Assembly (NCBI RefSeq): GCF_963422355.1
Contig: NC_085101.1
Coordinates: 3,898,617 to 3,962,616 of the forward strand
Length of the DNA stretch: 64,000 bases
Source of the DNA: Corticium candelabrum
Taxonomy: Eukaryota > Porifera > Homoscleromorpha > Homosclerophorida > Plakinidae
Reading direction: 5' to 3'
The translations under genes and the position numbers were made by a program. Positions 42,032-55,961 of this stretch are shown here, piece by piece (position 1 is the stretch's first letter; each line of letters opens with the position of its first letter). The notes beneath the pieces are model-generated. The model did not search any database, was not told where the DNA came from, and saw only the letters and a list, made by a program, of their open reading frames with translations.

Positions 42032-45000
42032 TCAAACGAGGTGACATTTCGGGACGTCAGTCTTCCACACTCCATTTGAGCATAGAGATACGCTTGCGCC
42101 GTCTAGTGTGTAACCGTCGTCGCATTGGTAGACAATCGTTGTGCCACTCGAATGTTTGTCCGCTTCCGATGGAGTACAGGTGGCGTGGTCTGGGCAAGTG
42201 CGTCCGGCACACTCGGCTTCGGGCAAGCAGACCGGAGGATCGGAAGTCCACAGGCCGTCCTTTTGGCATATGCTTGTTGTAAAGCCGTGCAACTGGTAGC
42301 CTGGGTTGCACGTGTAGATGATGGTACCGTGTTGAAGACGACATTGAGCGTTAGCAGGACAAGGGCGGTCGGCACACTCTAGAGGACACACAACGTAGTT
42401 GCATGCAGTCATGCAATATGGCAATGGAAATCAGTTCAAGTAGGACTTTAGCTATGTGTTTCTGTATCTGACTTGCTAGTCTGCAACAGTCTTGACTCTA
42501 ATTGCTAACTAACAACTCTGTCTCTACGCGTGGTGTCACGCCAAACGGGCCAAAGTGGAGTCCCCTGTTAGGATTAGAGTTACCATGCAGGTAGGGTCAG
42601 GGTCAGGATTAGAGTTAGCGTCTATTTCTATTTGACTGGTCTGTTTTTGGTTGTCAAAATGATCGACCCCAGTCTGTTTTTGGCCCCGGTCTAAAAGTCT
42701 CGTTTTGGTCCATGCACGTGCCTCATTTCTCTGTCTCTAAGCTTGTAATAAAGACTGATGCTCGCAAGGTTGTCTGCCTTGCATGCTCACCATTTTATGT
42801 CTTCCTGTCTTTTTCGTGTCTGTTTGTCTTTTTATGTTTTTGTGTTGCTAGCATTACATCCGAACACGTCTGTCTACCTTACAGTGTATTTCTGTATGTT
42901 TCACCAACTTGTGTAAGTAACGTGCCATGCACTCTGTGCATGGTATTATGCCACAAGAAATTTAAGATTGTATCTCTCTTACCTGACGCTTGAGGAGTTA
43001 AACAAGGCTAAAGCAAAACAAGAGACATATTAAAGATACGCGTTGTTACCGAAAACATACTGTATCTTACGATATGCACTCCGTCTCCAACCTTCACTCG
43101 TATGCGCATGCCTCGTGAACGGCAGTGGTCAGTCTGGGTGCAGATGAAGAAAAACACGTCGTTCGGATCCGTGTTCGGCAGTTGAATGGTGCAGTTGACG
43201 TCTCCAAGAACTCCGGGTTTAGGAAGGCAATGCGGCATAATGCCGGAATAGCAACCTTGGAACTCATCTTGGAACACTTGAGCCACAGAGTGATAGGCTA
43301 CGTCGTAGTGAAATGTCAAATTTGCTCCAGGTGCGACGTTGATCGGAGGATATTCGGCTTGGAGTGGTGATATGGGATGCCATTTTATCAGCACTGATTT
43401 TTGGTCATCGCTGACGTGAACAAGATTTAGAAAGTCATCCTTGGAGAGAACCGTTCCGTAAGAGATTTGGGGGTCAGGAACGGGAGGGAGGCACGCGTCG
43501 TTGCAGTCTCTTTTTCGTCGTGTCGAGCAGAGATTTTTCTGTCTGTCGTTGACGACGTCGCGAAGATCATTTGAAGCAATTCCGGAAGCCAGATCAATGG
43601 GATCTTGACCCTTACCGTAAACGTCGAGGAACAGAGCGTTAGACACATCAAACGGTTGTGAAAAGAAATGATCAAAGTCGTCTAAGTTGAGCTGGGAAGG
43701 GGACAGATCTATTGACTGTGGACACCATGCTGAGCAACCCTTTGATTGGCATGGATTGACTTGATTGACGCCCCACATACCGATCTCACCCACGATATGT
43801 TGGTTGGTTAGTATCGTATTTGCGCTTGCATTTCCTGTTAAGCGATGGGGATCGACAATCAGGCGAACGAAATAGGGGTTTTCGGAAATTGGGAGCTTGG
43901 TAAACTGAGCAACTAAAGCTTTTTCACCTGGATGTTTCACAAAGTCTGTCACCTTGAATGGGTGATCATACGTGTAATACATGGTTTTATTGTAATCGCT
44001 TACTTGTTCAAACGTCCAATCCATAAATGGAAAAAAGGCTTCAGTCTTTTGAACAAAGGCGCTAGTAAAGTCGTCGTTATCGAGTTCCCATCCGGCCCAG
44101 ATTCGGTCAATGTTGGCGTGGTAGAACCAGAAGAGAGGATCAAATGAGGTCCAGGCTTGAAACGATGCCGTAAACGCGCTGTTGTATCCTCCTATGAAGA
44201 CGTGCATTGTGTTATGAGGACACTCGAACTGCCTCGAGAATTTGTCAAAGTGATTCTGTTGGAATGCGTCCCTGATACCTCCGCGCACTACATCTAATGA
44301 AATGGGCGCTACAGGTCCTTCGCTGCGAGTGATGTTGGCCCCGGGACTCGGAGGGCTACCATTGACACCCTCAATAGAAGGAATTCGGTACGAGTAGAGA
44401 GGGTTGTATTCCGTCCGATTTGTCTTTTTATTGAAATAGAACTGTTCTGTAACAATAGATGGAAGGAGATTTTGAATTGGAGTTGAGCCGTTAGGCGGGT
44501 AAATCGAAGTGAAGTCCCAATAGGGCAGAGATATGTTTGGGTCGATGGTGCGCATGGCCTGCTCCATTTCGTACATATAGACACGATGCCATGGAAGAAA
44601 TCCGTGTTGGAAACACGTAGTCGTCTCATGCTGACACGTTGCTGTGAACCATCCATGATGTTTGGCCACGTTGAAGTACGTGCAGTTTTTCTCGGGGTTT
44701 GTCTTGTCCAGTGCCGTCAGTGCTGCGAACACATCGCGAAGACGTTGAACTTCGTCTTCGTGTTTAATCAGATCAGTCAGATTCCTACGGGTGACGTTTG
44801 TTTCTGCTGCCTGCACATACATGTATAAACAAAGTGTCAACTTAATTAGCAATCGTGAATCTAGCCATTTTCAACATGTGCAAGATTTGGCTTCTGCCAA
44901 TTTGATAAGTCTACTTACAAACAACATCTTTTCTGAGTAATTAGTGACAATTTGTGGTCATGCATTATTATGTAACAAACGTGACATTATTGTCTAATTA

Positions 45001-46001
45001 ATATCAATCAAGCTACAAGTAATAGCTTTAGAACATATTCTTTACATCAACTACCATTGATGGTCTCTAGATAGTACACAGTAAGTTCTTATTGCTCACG
45101 ACATCATTGTAAGATATACGTATAGTGATCTAATGCTAGACATCATTCTGTTACAGTAACATATGACGTTCCATTCCGGGCTTTCTATGCCAGTTGACCG
45201 AATAAGAAAAATTTAGGACGTAAATTAAAGCTAAAATGCCTAAATAAAATTTTTACACAAGAAGAAACCATTTCTTGTCAAAAACTGCTACATGCAGTGG
45301 CTTCAAACGTGTTAGTGCGTTTTAGCATTAACAATCGGTAGTAATGAGTTGAGTATCCTCGTGCATTGAAGTAAAATAACTTTCTAATATACATGCAACT
45401 CAATAATTCTATTGACAGTGAAATATGCTGCAATACGCGTGCAGCTCAACGTTTAAAATAATTGTCGGACCAACTGTACAAGTTGTTTGATCAACTAACG
45501 ATACAATTTCTAAGAAGACGAAAGCACGTTAATAAGTTCTGTTAACAAAATTATTTAATTTGGCGCTGAAATAATGGCCTGACGTTGAGAGACGTACTAA
45601 CCTTAGGGGCATATACACAAACGGAATCTTTCAAAAAGGCCGTTGTTAAAAAATTTATATCTTGGTTTGCATAGTTGCAGAGTTAACCGTCTACTCCAAT
45701 CTTGTATAGTGAAGCTGTCCATGCAGCAAATGATTAACAGTCAGCAACCTTAGACGTAAGTTTTCAGCTAGAAATGAAGTTTGTCGAGATATCGAACTTC
45801 TATACTATACAATGATTCTAGAGTCCGTCACATTGTGGGCCTGACAACACGCGCATGCTACAAGATCATGCGAATGTTGTATCTCACTCTTCTGCTAACG
45901 CATGTTCCGTTGGCGTACGGATGCAGCTGTGCAGATCCCATTTCTGTCAGAGAAAGCATTCCCAAGATTACAGCTGCCAGCAGAGAGCTGAAAGACCTCA
46001 T
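42032..46001 (-). CDS. Tyrosinase-Sushi protein 1, secreted type-3 copper oxidase
   Basis: Minus-strand exons 46001-45888, 44810-43071, 43007-42983 (25 nt) and 42378-42032 give 741 residues. Exon 1 encodes a signal peptide (MRSFSSLLAAVILGML...GSAQL). Exon 2 is the tyrosinase domain. Copper site A has KHHGW and CFQHGFLPWHRVYMYE. Site B has CPHNTMHVFIGG and DPLFWFYHANIDRIW. The microexon adds PCLTPQAS. The last exon holds two Sushi/CCP-like modules (ECADRPCPANAQC...DPPVC; ECAGRTCPDHATC...VPKC). It is expected to oxidise phenols outside the cell, in pigment formation, cross-linking or defence. The first of the usual paired His in site B is Tyr; the ligand His is kept. It is a tandem duplicate of the gene at 47241-50479. 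Several NxS/T sites are present. Confidence 0.9.
42379..42982 (-). other. Tyrosinase gene 1 intron 3
   Basis: About 600 bp with no other feature except GGGTCAGGGTCAGGATTAG-like short repeats near 42565-42620. Confidence 0.6.
42983..43007 (-). other. 25-nt microexon of tyrosinase gene 1
   Basis: Acceptor TTTGCTTTAG, exon PCLTPQAS + 1 nt, donor gtaaga. It is needed to convert phase 0 (exon 2) to phase 1 (Sushi exon). The paralogue has an equivalent at 47855-47879. Confidence 0.85.
44811..45887 (-). other. Tyrosinase gene 1 intron 1
   Basis: A 1.1 kb AT-rich intron between the signal-peptide exon and the catalytic exon (phase 0). No other gene was seen. Confidence 0.7.
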
Positions 46002-47240
46002 CTTGGCCACCCTGTGCAGCGGACAGGGATGAATTCAAACTGCATCTGAGCGTTCGAATGTGTGCGAGTCGATTATAATTGCACAAGTCGGGGTTCTGCA
46101 TGCACGAGACTGGGCGGAATGATAGTTAGCGAATCATTAGAACCTAGAGGGCGTAAATGCATTATCCGACATTCGACATCCGAGAATGATGATTGAGTTA
46201 ATTAAGATTTCTTTGTAGCAATGCTTCTATGTGGATTTACATCTAATTAAAGTAATGTTAGCTGCGTTTTGAATGCGTTTTAAAATTCGACGCCATCTCG
46301 GCTGGTATGCAGACGATTACATTCTGTCAACGTGAGTGCAGCTTGTGCTTGTTCATGTTTGAATAAGTACACTTTGTTGCTAGATGATTCGCCGTCTGTA
46401 GTCATAATGCCAAGGTGCATGACGACAAAAGCAATTACTCATTTAGCTTGATTTTGTAGGACACACAAAGTGTCATTCTTTATAATAATTCTAGGGTGGT
46501 GGACCACTAAATGTCGTGCACCATGCACTCAGCTGTTGTCTTTTCTTGCTGTTCCTGATCATGCACGATTGTAGATTCCAGCTACCAGGCGCTTGGTCGT
46601 TTGTAGCTATTGAATATTTATGACGTGTTGATATAGGATATTAGATATAGTTATCTTACAACAAACTTCCGTCACGTTTACTCATTTTGTGTACTTCTGT
46701 TTTACTAATTCCGTTACTAGGTAGGCATAGCAACCGTTAGATAGAACTCCAAGAGTTAACTGTCTTGAAATGCTTGAAGATCAATGGAAAGAACTGAAGT
46801 GAGAGCAACTATCGCTCAAATATGTTACATGAATGACATACTGGCAATCCTGACTGCAACACATTGTCTGTTAGGGTAGTAAGACAAAGCAAACGGTCGT
46901 CAATGGACAGGTAACGCGCGTTAGAGACAAACTCTACTATAGTATGTTGCAAACAAACACTTATTAATTGCAAGAATTAGTTTGTCCTACAGCATCATTC
47001 GACAAACTTGCAGCCACAAATCATGTCACTACTCTAGGTCTTCAGCGATTAACAGACCATATAACAGATAGCCTAACTAAGAGCAACAGAAAGTCCGCCA
47101 TCTTTGGGCGAGACAAAGCAGCCAGCAAAGAGATATAATGAGATCTAACAGTCATCTCACTACTGCGACTAAAACTTGAGAGTCACTATGAGACAGTACA
47201 GACATTTCTAGCTTTTCAGTTTGTATCCTGAGACAAATCT
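46002..47240. other. Spacer between tyrosinase genes
   Basis: Upstream flank of gene 1 and 3' flank of gene 2, both on minus. AT-rich, with no element or gene recognised. The core promoter of gene 1 should lie just right of 46001. Confidence 0.6.
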
Positions 47241-50200
47241 TCAAGCGCAATGGCATTTTGGGACTTCAGTCGTCCACACTCCATCCAAGCAGTGAGATTC
47301 GCTCGCGCCGTCAAGTGTATAGCCGTCGTCGCATTTGTATGCAACAGCTGTACCACTGGAATGTGTGACGGCGTCTGCTGGAGTACAGGTGGCGTGGTCC
47401 GGGCAGGCACGTCCGGTACAGTCGGCTTCGAGCACGCAGGCCGGAGGAGGGGAAGTCCACAGGCCGTCCTTTTGGCATATGCTTGTTGTAAACCCTCTCA
47501 GCTTGTAGCCTTTGACGCAGTTGTAGATGATGGTACCGTGTTCGAGACGACATAGGGTGTTAGCAGGACACGGACGATCGGCACACTCTAGAAGGAACAC
47601 AAAGTTGGTGCTCTAGCCTCATTATAATGGAAACCAATAAAGTAGAGCTTCAAGTGTGGGTTGTGCTTATCTCAAATTTAACCATGCATACTTATAAGTT
47701 TCATCTTCGCGTGTGCTCGTACACATCTCTTGGCATGCGTTTGTTCAATGTGCACGGCTGTGTCCGTGTACCCGTCTGTCTGCCAGAGTATCTGCTTGTA
47801 GGTCTGAATGCTTGCATGCCCTCTAATAATACTTGCAGACACAATGCATCTCACCTGAAGCCGGAGGGGTTTTGCAAGGCTATTAAAACAAACGAAGAGA
47901 AATCAATTACAACCGTTGCTACAAAAACAAAGGCTCTCTTACCACATTCTCTCCGTTTCCGACCTTTACACGTATACGCATGCCTCGTGTTTGGCAGTGG
48001 TCACTCTGTGTGCAGAGGAAAAAGAACGTGGTGTTTGTCGTCTGCGGCAGTTGTATGGTGCAGTTGAATTCTCCTGTAACTCCGGGCTTAGGAATACAGT
48101 GCGGCTGGAAGAAGGGAGCGCATTGTTTGAACTCATACTCAAACACTTGAGCAACAGAGTGATCGGCTATATCGTAGTGAAATATCAAAGTTGCTCCAGC
48201 TGCGACGTTAACAGGAGGATATTCAGCTTGAAGTGGTGAAATGGGATGCCATTTTATGAACACTGCCTTCTGGTCATCACTGACTTGAACAAGATTTAGG
48301 TAGTCTTCCTTGGAGAGTACCGTTCCGTAGGAAATTTGAGGGTTAGGGACTGAAGGGAGGCAGGCGTCCTCGCAATCCCTTTTATTTCGTGTTGAGCAGA
48401 GATTCTGTCTGTCGTTGATCACATTGCGAAGGTCATTTGCAGCAATTCCAGCAGAGAGATCGATAGGATCCTGACCTTTACCGTAGACGTCGAGAAACAG
48501 GGCATCGGACACATCAAATGGTTGAGAATAAAAGTCATCAAAATCTCCCAAGTTCATTTGCATTTGAGGGAGTTTTAGAAGTTTTCTGCACCAACTTGTG
48601 CAGTTTGGTGATTGGCATGCAACCTTCATTGTGCCCCACATACCGATCTCACCGACAATGTGGTTGTTTGTCAGTATCGTATTTGCACTCGCGTTCCCGG
48701 TCAGGCGATGCGGATCGACAATCAGACGAACCATGTACGGTTTGTTTTCGGAAATGGGAAGTTTTGTGAACTGAGCAACTAACGCTTTCTCACCTGCATG
48801 CGGAGCGTCACAGTGGAAGTCTGTCACCTTGAATGGGTGATCATAGTTGTAATACATGGTTTTCTTGTAGTCACTCACTTCTTCAAATGTCCAATCTATA
48901 AATGGATAAGACCTATGATCTTTTGGAAGAAACGAACTGGTGTCATTATTGGTTAGTTCCCATCCAGCCCAGATTCGGTCAATATTAGCGTGATAGAACC
49001 AGAAGAGAGGATCAAATGCGGTCCAAGTCTGAGAAGATGTCGTGTAGACGTCGGCAAACCCTCCTATGAAGACGTGCATTAGGTTATGAGGACACTCGAA
49101 GTGTAATGAGAATTGGTCAAATTGATGTTGTCTGAATGCGTCGCAGATACCGTCACGAACTGTCTGTAGCGGGGTGTAACCCTCGACGTCCTGATTGCGG
49201 GTAGTGTTGGCCCCCGGGCTTGGAGGACTCTCATTCGCTCCCTCAATAGAAGGAATTCTGTACGAGTAGAGAGGGTTGTATTCCGTTTTGTTTGTCTTCT
49301 TGTTGAAATAAAACTTTTCTTTAACAATAGAAGGAAGGAGGTCTTGAACGGGAGTTGTGGGTTTAGGCGAGTAAATCGAAGTGAAGTCCCAATACGGCAG
49401 AGATATGTTTGAATCGACGGTACGCAAAGCCTGTTCCATTTCGTACATATAGAGACGATGCCACTGAAGAAATCCGTGTTGGAAACACGTGGTCGTTTCG
49501 TGCTGACACGTGGCTGTGAACCATCCGTGATGTTTGGCCACATTGAAGTACGTGCAGTTCTTCTCTGGGTTTGTCTTGTCCAGTGCCATCAGTTTTGCGA
49601 AAGCATCGCGAAGACGCTGAACTTCATCTTCGTCTTTCATCAGATCAGTCAGATTCCTACGGGTGACGTTTGTTCCCGCCGGCTAGAATTAATTAGTAAA
49701 CAAGGTTGGACACAGTGAATTCATAGTTTTCCTGGCATGCGCAAAAGTTGGCTTCAAGGGGTTACCAATCTGTAAAGTTGGTAGAACTTCAAAACAACAT
49801 CCTTTCTAACTGATTAGTGACAATTTGGCGCATGCACTATAGAATTATAGTAACACGTCATCGGTTAATTGAAATATATACAAAACAATTATGATACATT
49901 CCATCACGTCAACCACAATAATTAGTACGATACGTTCAGATACTCTTTCTTGCTCAAACACCTACGACGGTATAGTGAGATAGATACTTTAGCCATGCCC
50001 GAGGATCATCTCCATGACAATGTACACCATCATGCCTTTTCGACAGTTAATTAGGGGCATATGTACAAAAGAAGAACATGCACTTTCAATTTTATATGCC
50101 TATATAACACGTTACGTTTCAACAAAACAGAGATTAGACTTCTCTCAAGTGTTTCTTGCAGCGGCCTTTTAGAAAACAAGACACTAAGAGGCTAATAAAT

Positions 50201-50479
50201 TAGATTACATAAAGATTTAAGTCTCACACGTTCTAGTGCTTGTAAAGTGCTTGATTCTAAACTAGAAGAGACACTCCTAGTAGACGCATGCATGCATGCA
50301 AACTGACAAAATGTTGGTTTGGGCTACACCAATTCCTAGATCAAGTAAATGTTGCAGCTCACTCTTCTGTGGTCGCACGTTCCGTTGGCGTACGGTTCCA
50401 GCTGTGCAGAACCCATGTCGATCATTGAAAGCACCCCCAGAGCCACAACTGCCAGAAGAACGCTAAAATCTCGCATCAT
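47241..50479 (-). CDS. Tyrosinase-Sushi protein 2, secreted type-3 copper oxidase
   Basis: Minus-strand exons 50479-50363, 49682-47943, 47879-47855 (25 nt) and 47587-47241 give 742 residues. Exons 2, 3 and 4 have exactly the lengths of those in gene 1 (1740, 25, 347). The signal peptide MMRDFSVLLAVVALGVL is followed by GSAQLEPYANGTC. Copper site A has KHHGW and CFQHGFLQWHRLYMYE; site B has CPHNLMHVFIGG and DPLFWFYHANIDRIW. The microexon reads PCKTPPAS. Two Sushi-like modules end the protein (ECADRPCPANTLC; DCTGRACPDHATC). Protein identity to gene 1 is high through the catalytic exon, so the duplication is fairly recent. All copper ligands seem present, so both are probably active. Confidence 0.9.
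47855..47879 (-). other. 25-nt microexon of tyrosinase gene 2
   Basis: Acceptor GTTTTAATAG, exon PCKTPPAS + 1 nt, donor gtgaga. Phase 0 to 1, as in gene 1. Confidence 0.85.
49683..50362 (-). other. Tyrosinase gene 2 intron 1
   Basis: A 680-bp phase-0 intron without other features apart from a (GCAT)n run near 50285-50300. Confidence 0.7.
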
Positions 50480-51090
50480 TAAGATGAAGACGAGCTGAGC
50501 TCCAACTGACTGCTATAGAGTGTGCGAGCGACTTTTGATCCTGCACGCACGAGAGTGGGTGGAGCTAAAGTAGCCTAGTGTACTACTCTAGAAGCCAAAC
50601 GAACAATATTCGGGCTATTAATTAAATTCTAGGGGAATCCCATTGAGTCAATATTGTCTACGTTACACAATAGGCGGAATATCGACGTTCTCTAAATATA
50701 ATTATTTAGGTTGTTTCTAGAAATTTGGTTACCGGATGCTTCGCGTCAGTTCGACGCACAGTGAGATTTCTAACAGACACACAATGTTAAAACAATTGAC
50801 CTTCTACGCTAACTTAATTATCAGACGGTCAGTACGATCGCACATCTTGCCCAGTACAGGTTTGTCAGACAAGGTTCTAGAGATGGTGTTCTAGTGTACA
50901 TATCCACGCAGGACAGAAGCGTGTCCAACCAAAACGCTCTAAATTTGCTGCTACTAGATCAAATGCAACCATAAATTAGTTGATTTGATTATAAGTAGTC
51001 ACGTGAATATGTCTACTAATTAATTATAATAATAATGTAATAATTTATTTTTATCACACCAAATCTGGTGTAGTTCCCTCATAGGGCAAC

Positions 51091-51178
<88 letters not shown>

Positions 51179-51345
51179 ACACATCTAGAGAAATGACATA
51201 ACTAACACACAAAATCACTTAACCTGCACGTAAAAATATACCATCTACCATATCCAATCCGTGTCCAGGATAACTACGTCTAACTATTAGCATTATTACA
51301 TTGTACAACAGGATGTCTTATTGATATCAATTATTAATACATGTC
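50480..51345. other. Divergent promoter region, tyrosinase 2 (-) and PGAP1 (+)
   Basis: About 870 bp between two divergent start codons. It holds a (CA)n array at 51091-51176 and AT-rich sequence. No classical promoter motif can be assigned with confidence. Confidence 0.5.
51091..51176. repeat. (CA)n microsatellite
   Basis: About 42 CA units, 170 bp upstream of the PGAP1 start. Confidence 0.95.
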
Positions 51346-54300
51346 ATGGTCGTTCTTGTTCGATTTCTCGTCGTTGTGATATTATTCGGTTTCGTTCTAG
51401 CTGGATTCTATAATATCTACTTTCATGGGGCAAAGAACGACTGCTACATAACGTATATGTATGAAATGCCGCAGTACGTTCCCGTTCCTCTCTCTGCCAA
51501 CGTCAGTCAAGCGTTTCCTACGTATGGCCTCTACTACTACACGGAAGGAAAAATGCCAGAAACACTACCCCGCTTTAGTGGAGTTCCTGTTCTCTTCATA
51601 CCTGGAAATGCAGGTAGGAAGTGTGGTCACGTGACTGCCTTTCATTGGTTTCATTGAGTTAATTAACACTAACATAGTAGCAGTTTTCTAAGACTTGGTA
51701 ATTGCACTATAAGGCAGTTTTCAGACTGCAACATGCCTGTAGTATATTGCATGTGCCAATTAACTTAATGCTAGTATGATGTACGTACCCAATAGTACAG
51801 TACTCAAGAAGAGTCCATACGTAATTTCCAAATTTACTGTTGCTGTCAATTTTTTTCACAAATTGCTTATGTAAAATTCTGTATACACGTGAAATATATA
51901 CAACTTACAGTTCGTGTAGGAAACAAGTTGTTGATCAATTTTATCCGAAGACATCTAATAATTCAAGTGTCAAATCATATTACGAATTCTTTGATGCAAT
52001 AGTCTGGGGGAGTATGCTTGTTTACAAGGATTTGACTTATTGATTCTCGAAGCTCAACTATGGTTGTCTGGTTAGTGTTTATATGAGAGAGTAACGTCTC
52101 CCCAAGCAGGGACATAGCATGGCTTCTAGAAATGGGGGTCTAAACTTTATAATAGGGACACTTCCACTTTTATGGACACGCCCATTTTATTGGCTTCTAA
52201 TTGACTGATACGGCAGATCCACACTGGAAATTAGGGTGGTGTATATACTATACACAGCTTCGGCCCTCACATGTATTCACAGTCCACAATTTTTTATGAC
52301 CATGCTTACAAATTATGGGGCTATATCTTGGTCTAGCCCATGCCACGCTACACCCCTGCCCCAACAAGGTTAGACACGATGAGCATATACAGTACGTCAA
52401 ATCGCATTATTTCGATACCCAATAATCTGACACTTACTTTCCGATGAAGGTACACATGAAACCAATTTACATGGGTTACTGTGTATTTGTTTACCAATAA
52501 TCAGACAGTTGTGTTAGTCAGAGAGAAACCAGTGGAACAAATGTTTGGAATAAGGTTTGACTGTACATGTACATGATGAACCATATAGGCAACCATATAG
52601 TGTTTCAAAAAGTGTGAAACATTGCAACTTTTACTAGTAACAGAAAACTATAGCATTTTTGATCAGTTTTAAATTTTATTGCTATCAGATCTTTCCCACA
52701 ATGTGATGCAAGAAGCAGATTGCTACACACAATTACAGTGATTGATCTATTGGCACCGATATTCCTTGCAGTGAATGTGGTGGGCAGATGAGATCCTAGT
52801 CATTACTGATGTGTGAAACACTAGGTACAGTAGTGTGCCGGTCACGTGAAGTACGACCTGCTAGACAACTGAATAACACTTGACCAAATTGTATGTGTAA
52901 TGTGGTGGACGTAAATCAAGCTGCATAGCTATGTCAACGTAGATTATACTTTTTTCTTTATTAATTGTCTAATTAGTTTGAGGAACGATGATGTGTGTAT
53001 CGTGATAGTTGTACTGAGACCTGTAGACGAATATGTGGTACTCACATACTGTGAATAGTGGCAAAGATTCTATGCTGTTACTAATGTCATCTACATGGGG
53101 ACTAGATAAGTGTTAATGCATGTATGTGGACAGACAGTGACACATACAGACACAACGGACGAACAATGAGTAATACTAATGGGTAGACTTTTATTATCTA
53201 TTTATGTTCGTGTCTTGTCTGTTTACGTATTATGTCGTTGTGTACATTACAGGAAGTCACAAAGAAGTGCGCTCAATGGCATCTGTTTCTCTTCGTATGT
53301 TTGCGCCAGGTACTCAGTCTAATCATTTCGACTACTTTACTGTAAGTCTGAATGGAGAACTCTCCGGTCTCTATGGTGGAGTGTTACATAACCAGGCAAC
53401 ATATGTGTCACTCTGTATACAACACGTATTGTCCCTGTATAATCAATCCCCACGTCCATCAGTGTTTCTTCTGGGTCACTCGGCTGGCGGTATTGTAGCA
53501 AAATATATGCTTGGTTTGCCAGACGTTGACCTATCTGCAGTCAACACCATTCTAACTCTTGGGACTCCCAATGCTTTTCCAGTTCTTTCACTGGATGAAC
53601 ATCTTGTACAAGTGACGGTTAGTGCCGACATGGCTATGAAAAGACACAATTCACTTTTGGTTATGGCTATTGGTGGTGGGATTCGAGATCGTCAAGTACG
53701 TTCTGGACTGACTCGTCTGCCCAAGAGCTATCGGAGGTTATCAATGGTCTCCACAGCTCTTGCACACGTGTGGGTAACGGTCGATCATAATTGCCTTGTC
53801 TGGTGCAAGCAGATGGTCATTAATTTCAATCGAGCTTTGTTTCAATTAATTGATGCAAATACGCATCAGTTAGTCATCAACTTGGATTATCGCGTTCAAC
53901 ACTGGAAACGATGGTTGCTTCATCCCAAGTTACCCGCTTTGTCGAATTTTGCATACAAAGTGGTTGTTGAGATCACATATTTGCCTTGGAGCTTACCACA
54001 AAATCGTGCGACGTCAATATTTTTTCAATATCAACTTACCAACTTGGATACCTCTGATGTGATCATAGTGATAAGCAATATTCCATTAGCAGCATGGATA
54101 TATGGCTGTAGTTTGACAGACTCACTGAAACCTGCTTGTCACAACGCTTCCAGTTTAGACCACACAACTCTCCCACCATCGTACGGTGTAGTGAAAATGG
54201 CTTTGTTTGAAGCAAGACATCTTGCTGCGTATTCTCATCTTGGAGTGTGGGCATCACAAGCTACACACACAAAGCTCGGAACGTCTGTATTTGCTAAACT

Positions 54301-55504
54301 GTACACTACAAACAAGTCAATCTATCATAACTTCTATGTGCCCATAGTAAATCTATGGTCGTCTCACTCTGTAAATAACGGCGAAGTTTATGCGGTCATA
54401 CGTTTGCATGGATTGGAGCACATTTGGCAAGTGTATACAATCACGGCCATGCAAGATGCTAATTGCAGTGAACAGAACGGTGTCCCACTGCTTCTTCAAA
54501 AGCACGTGCCCTGGTACCACGAAGACGAGTTCTCACCATCGGGAGGCAACGTCGTCAACTTGACGATTCGATTACAGTCCGCTCGTGCACCAGGAAGTAG
54601 ACAAGTCGTCGAATTGAGATTATACAAGGATCCAGACTGTGACGTACTGCTCAATGTGAGAGTTGACTTTATGGGCGTGTTAGGACAACTGATGAGATTT
54701 TATGCTTCACTCCTTGTATCATTAACCTTATGTATTCTCTTGGTAAAGTGTGCTATATCTTCAACTTTTGTCGAACAATCGGATGTAAACTTTGCTCTGT
54801 GGTGGGTTGTATCAATGATGTTGATCACAACTGTGTGGCTATTTTGCGATGTTTTTGCAATGATCGCCAGGATACTACCCGACAGTATTGAACCAAACCT
54901 CGATTGGAGGGAGGAGTCACACAGCATTGTTTTGACTGATATAACGTGGCCTGTTCTAGTGTTTATGTTGTCGGTCTCGTGGAGCATAGCAGCCATATTG
55001 GAATTTATACTCTACGTTGTTGGTTACTTGATTGCTAAAATCGTTGCACTGATTCCATTGATATTAATGAAGCGATTGACTCTTGTAGAAGTTTTGAGTG
55101 TGACAGCATTAATGTATGTGCCGATGTTTGAACTTGCACTTGTGTTGGCCATTCAAATCTATTTTATTGGAAATTTATCTTCAGGATTGAGGACAAGGGG
55201 TTTACGACATTCTCTATGTTCTTTTTGTGTTCTCATCGGGATGCTGCAAATGCCGGCCATTATTGCCAAACTAACGAAGCATTTGTGGACATGGACACCA
55301 CCGACACATTTTACCATTTATACAGTCGCAAGAATTGTTGCTTCTATTTGTCTTCTTTTCAGTAAGAAAGAGATACAGAGGAAGTCGTTAATGCATTGCA
55401 TCTGTTTTTTACTAGGAGCAATGCTCATTGTCTTATACTGCGCATGCTCACTACATCGCGCTGTTATAGTGTTGGCTATATTGTTACTGTGTGATCTAAT
55501 ATGA
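51346..55504 (+). CDS. PGAP1: PGAP1, GPI inositol-deacylase
   Basis: An ER-membrane lipase that removes the inositol acyl chain from GPI anchors. Exon 1 is 51346-51613 and exon 2 is 53253-55504 (TGA), joining in phase 1 within GNAGSHKEVRS (839 residues; human about 920). Residues 3-24 are the N-terminal membrane helix. PVLFIPGNAG is followed by the nucleophile motif GHSAGG with Ser166, then VRSGLTRLPKSY and DHNCLVWCKQ, which fit the family around the catalytic His. The C-terminal third has a run of hydrophobic helices. The 1.6 kb intron is the only one found, unlike the many introns of vertebrate PGAP1. No disabling change. Confidence 0.93.
51614..53252 (+). other. PGAP1 intron
   Basis: A 1.6 kb intron with AT-rich unique sequence. 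The part at 52400-52560 has CCAATAATC-type motifs recalling degraded pogo-like MITEs, but no clear ends. No gene inside. Confidence 0.6.
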
Positions 55505-55961
55505 AAATTGATTATAAATATTTTGTGTCAGATTTTACATTAAATTGAATATACAATTTTGGGGATTACCAGCAAGTTTAATTGATTGAAGTATATTAGT
55601 TATTATTTTAGTTTATGCAAACTAGACTCGTTGATATCACTTATATTCTCACTTGGTAGAAATTGAATCAATCTGGGGCCCTAAAATTTAATTATATCCT
55701 GCATATGCATAATATGTAAGCAAACTACTGAATGTAACTGATGCATGTCAGTAAATATCTGCTAATCAATATCACCTAACTGTCAAATTGAAAATGTAAA
55801 AATTGTTTAATTAATTGTAATAAATAACTGTAATTATTATGTAATGTTAAAACATTTTCTTGCTAATTTTTAAATGCAAATCCCTATCCATTTAGTGCCG
55901 ATTGACGCGGCTGCTGCCTTGATTGGCCAGACCTTACATACGGGAACCCGTCTAAGGCACT

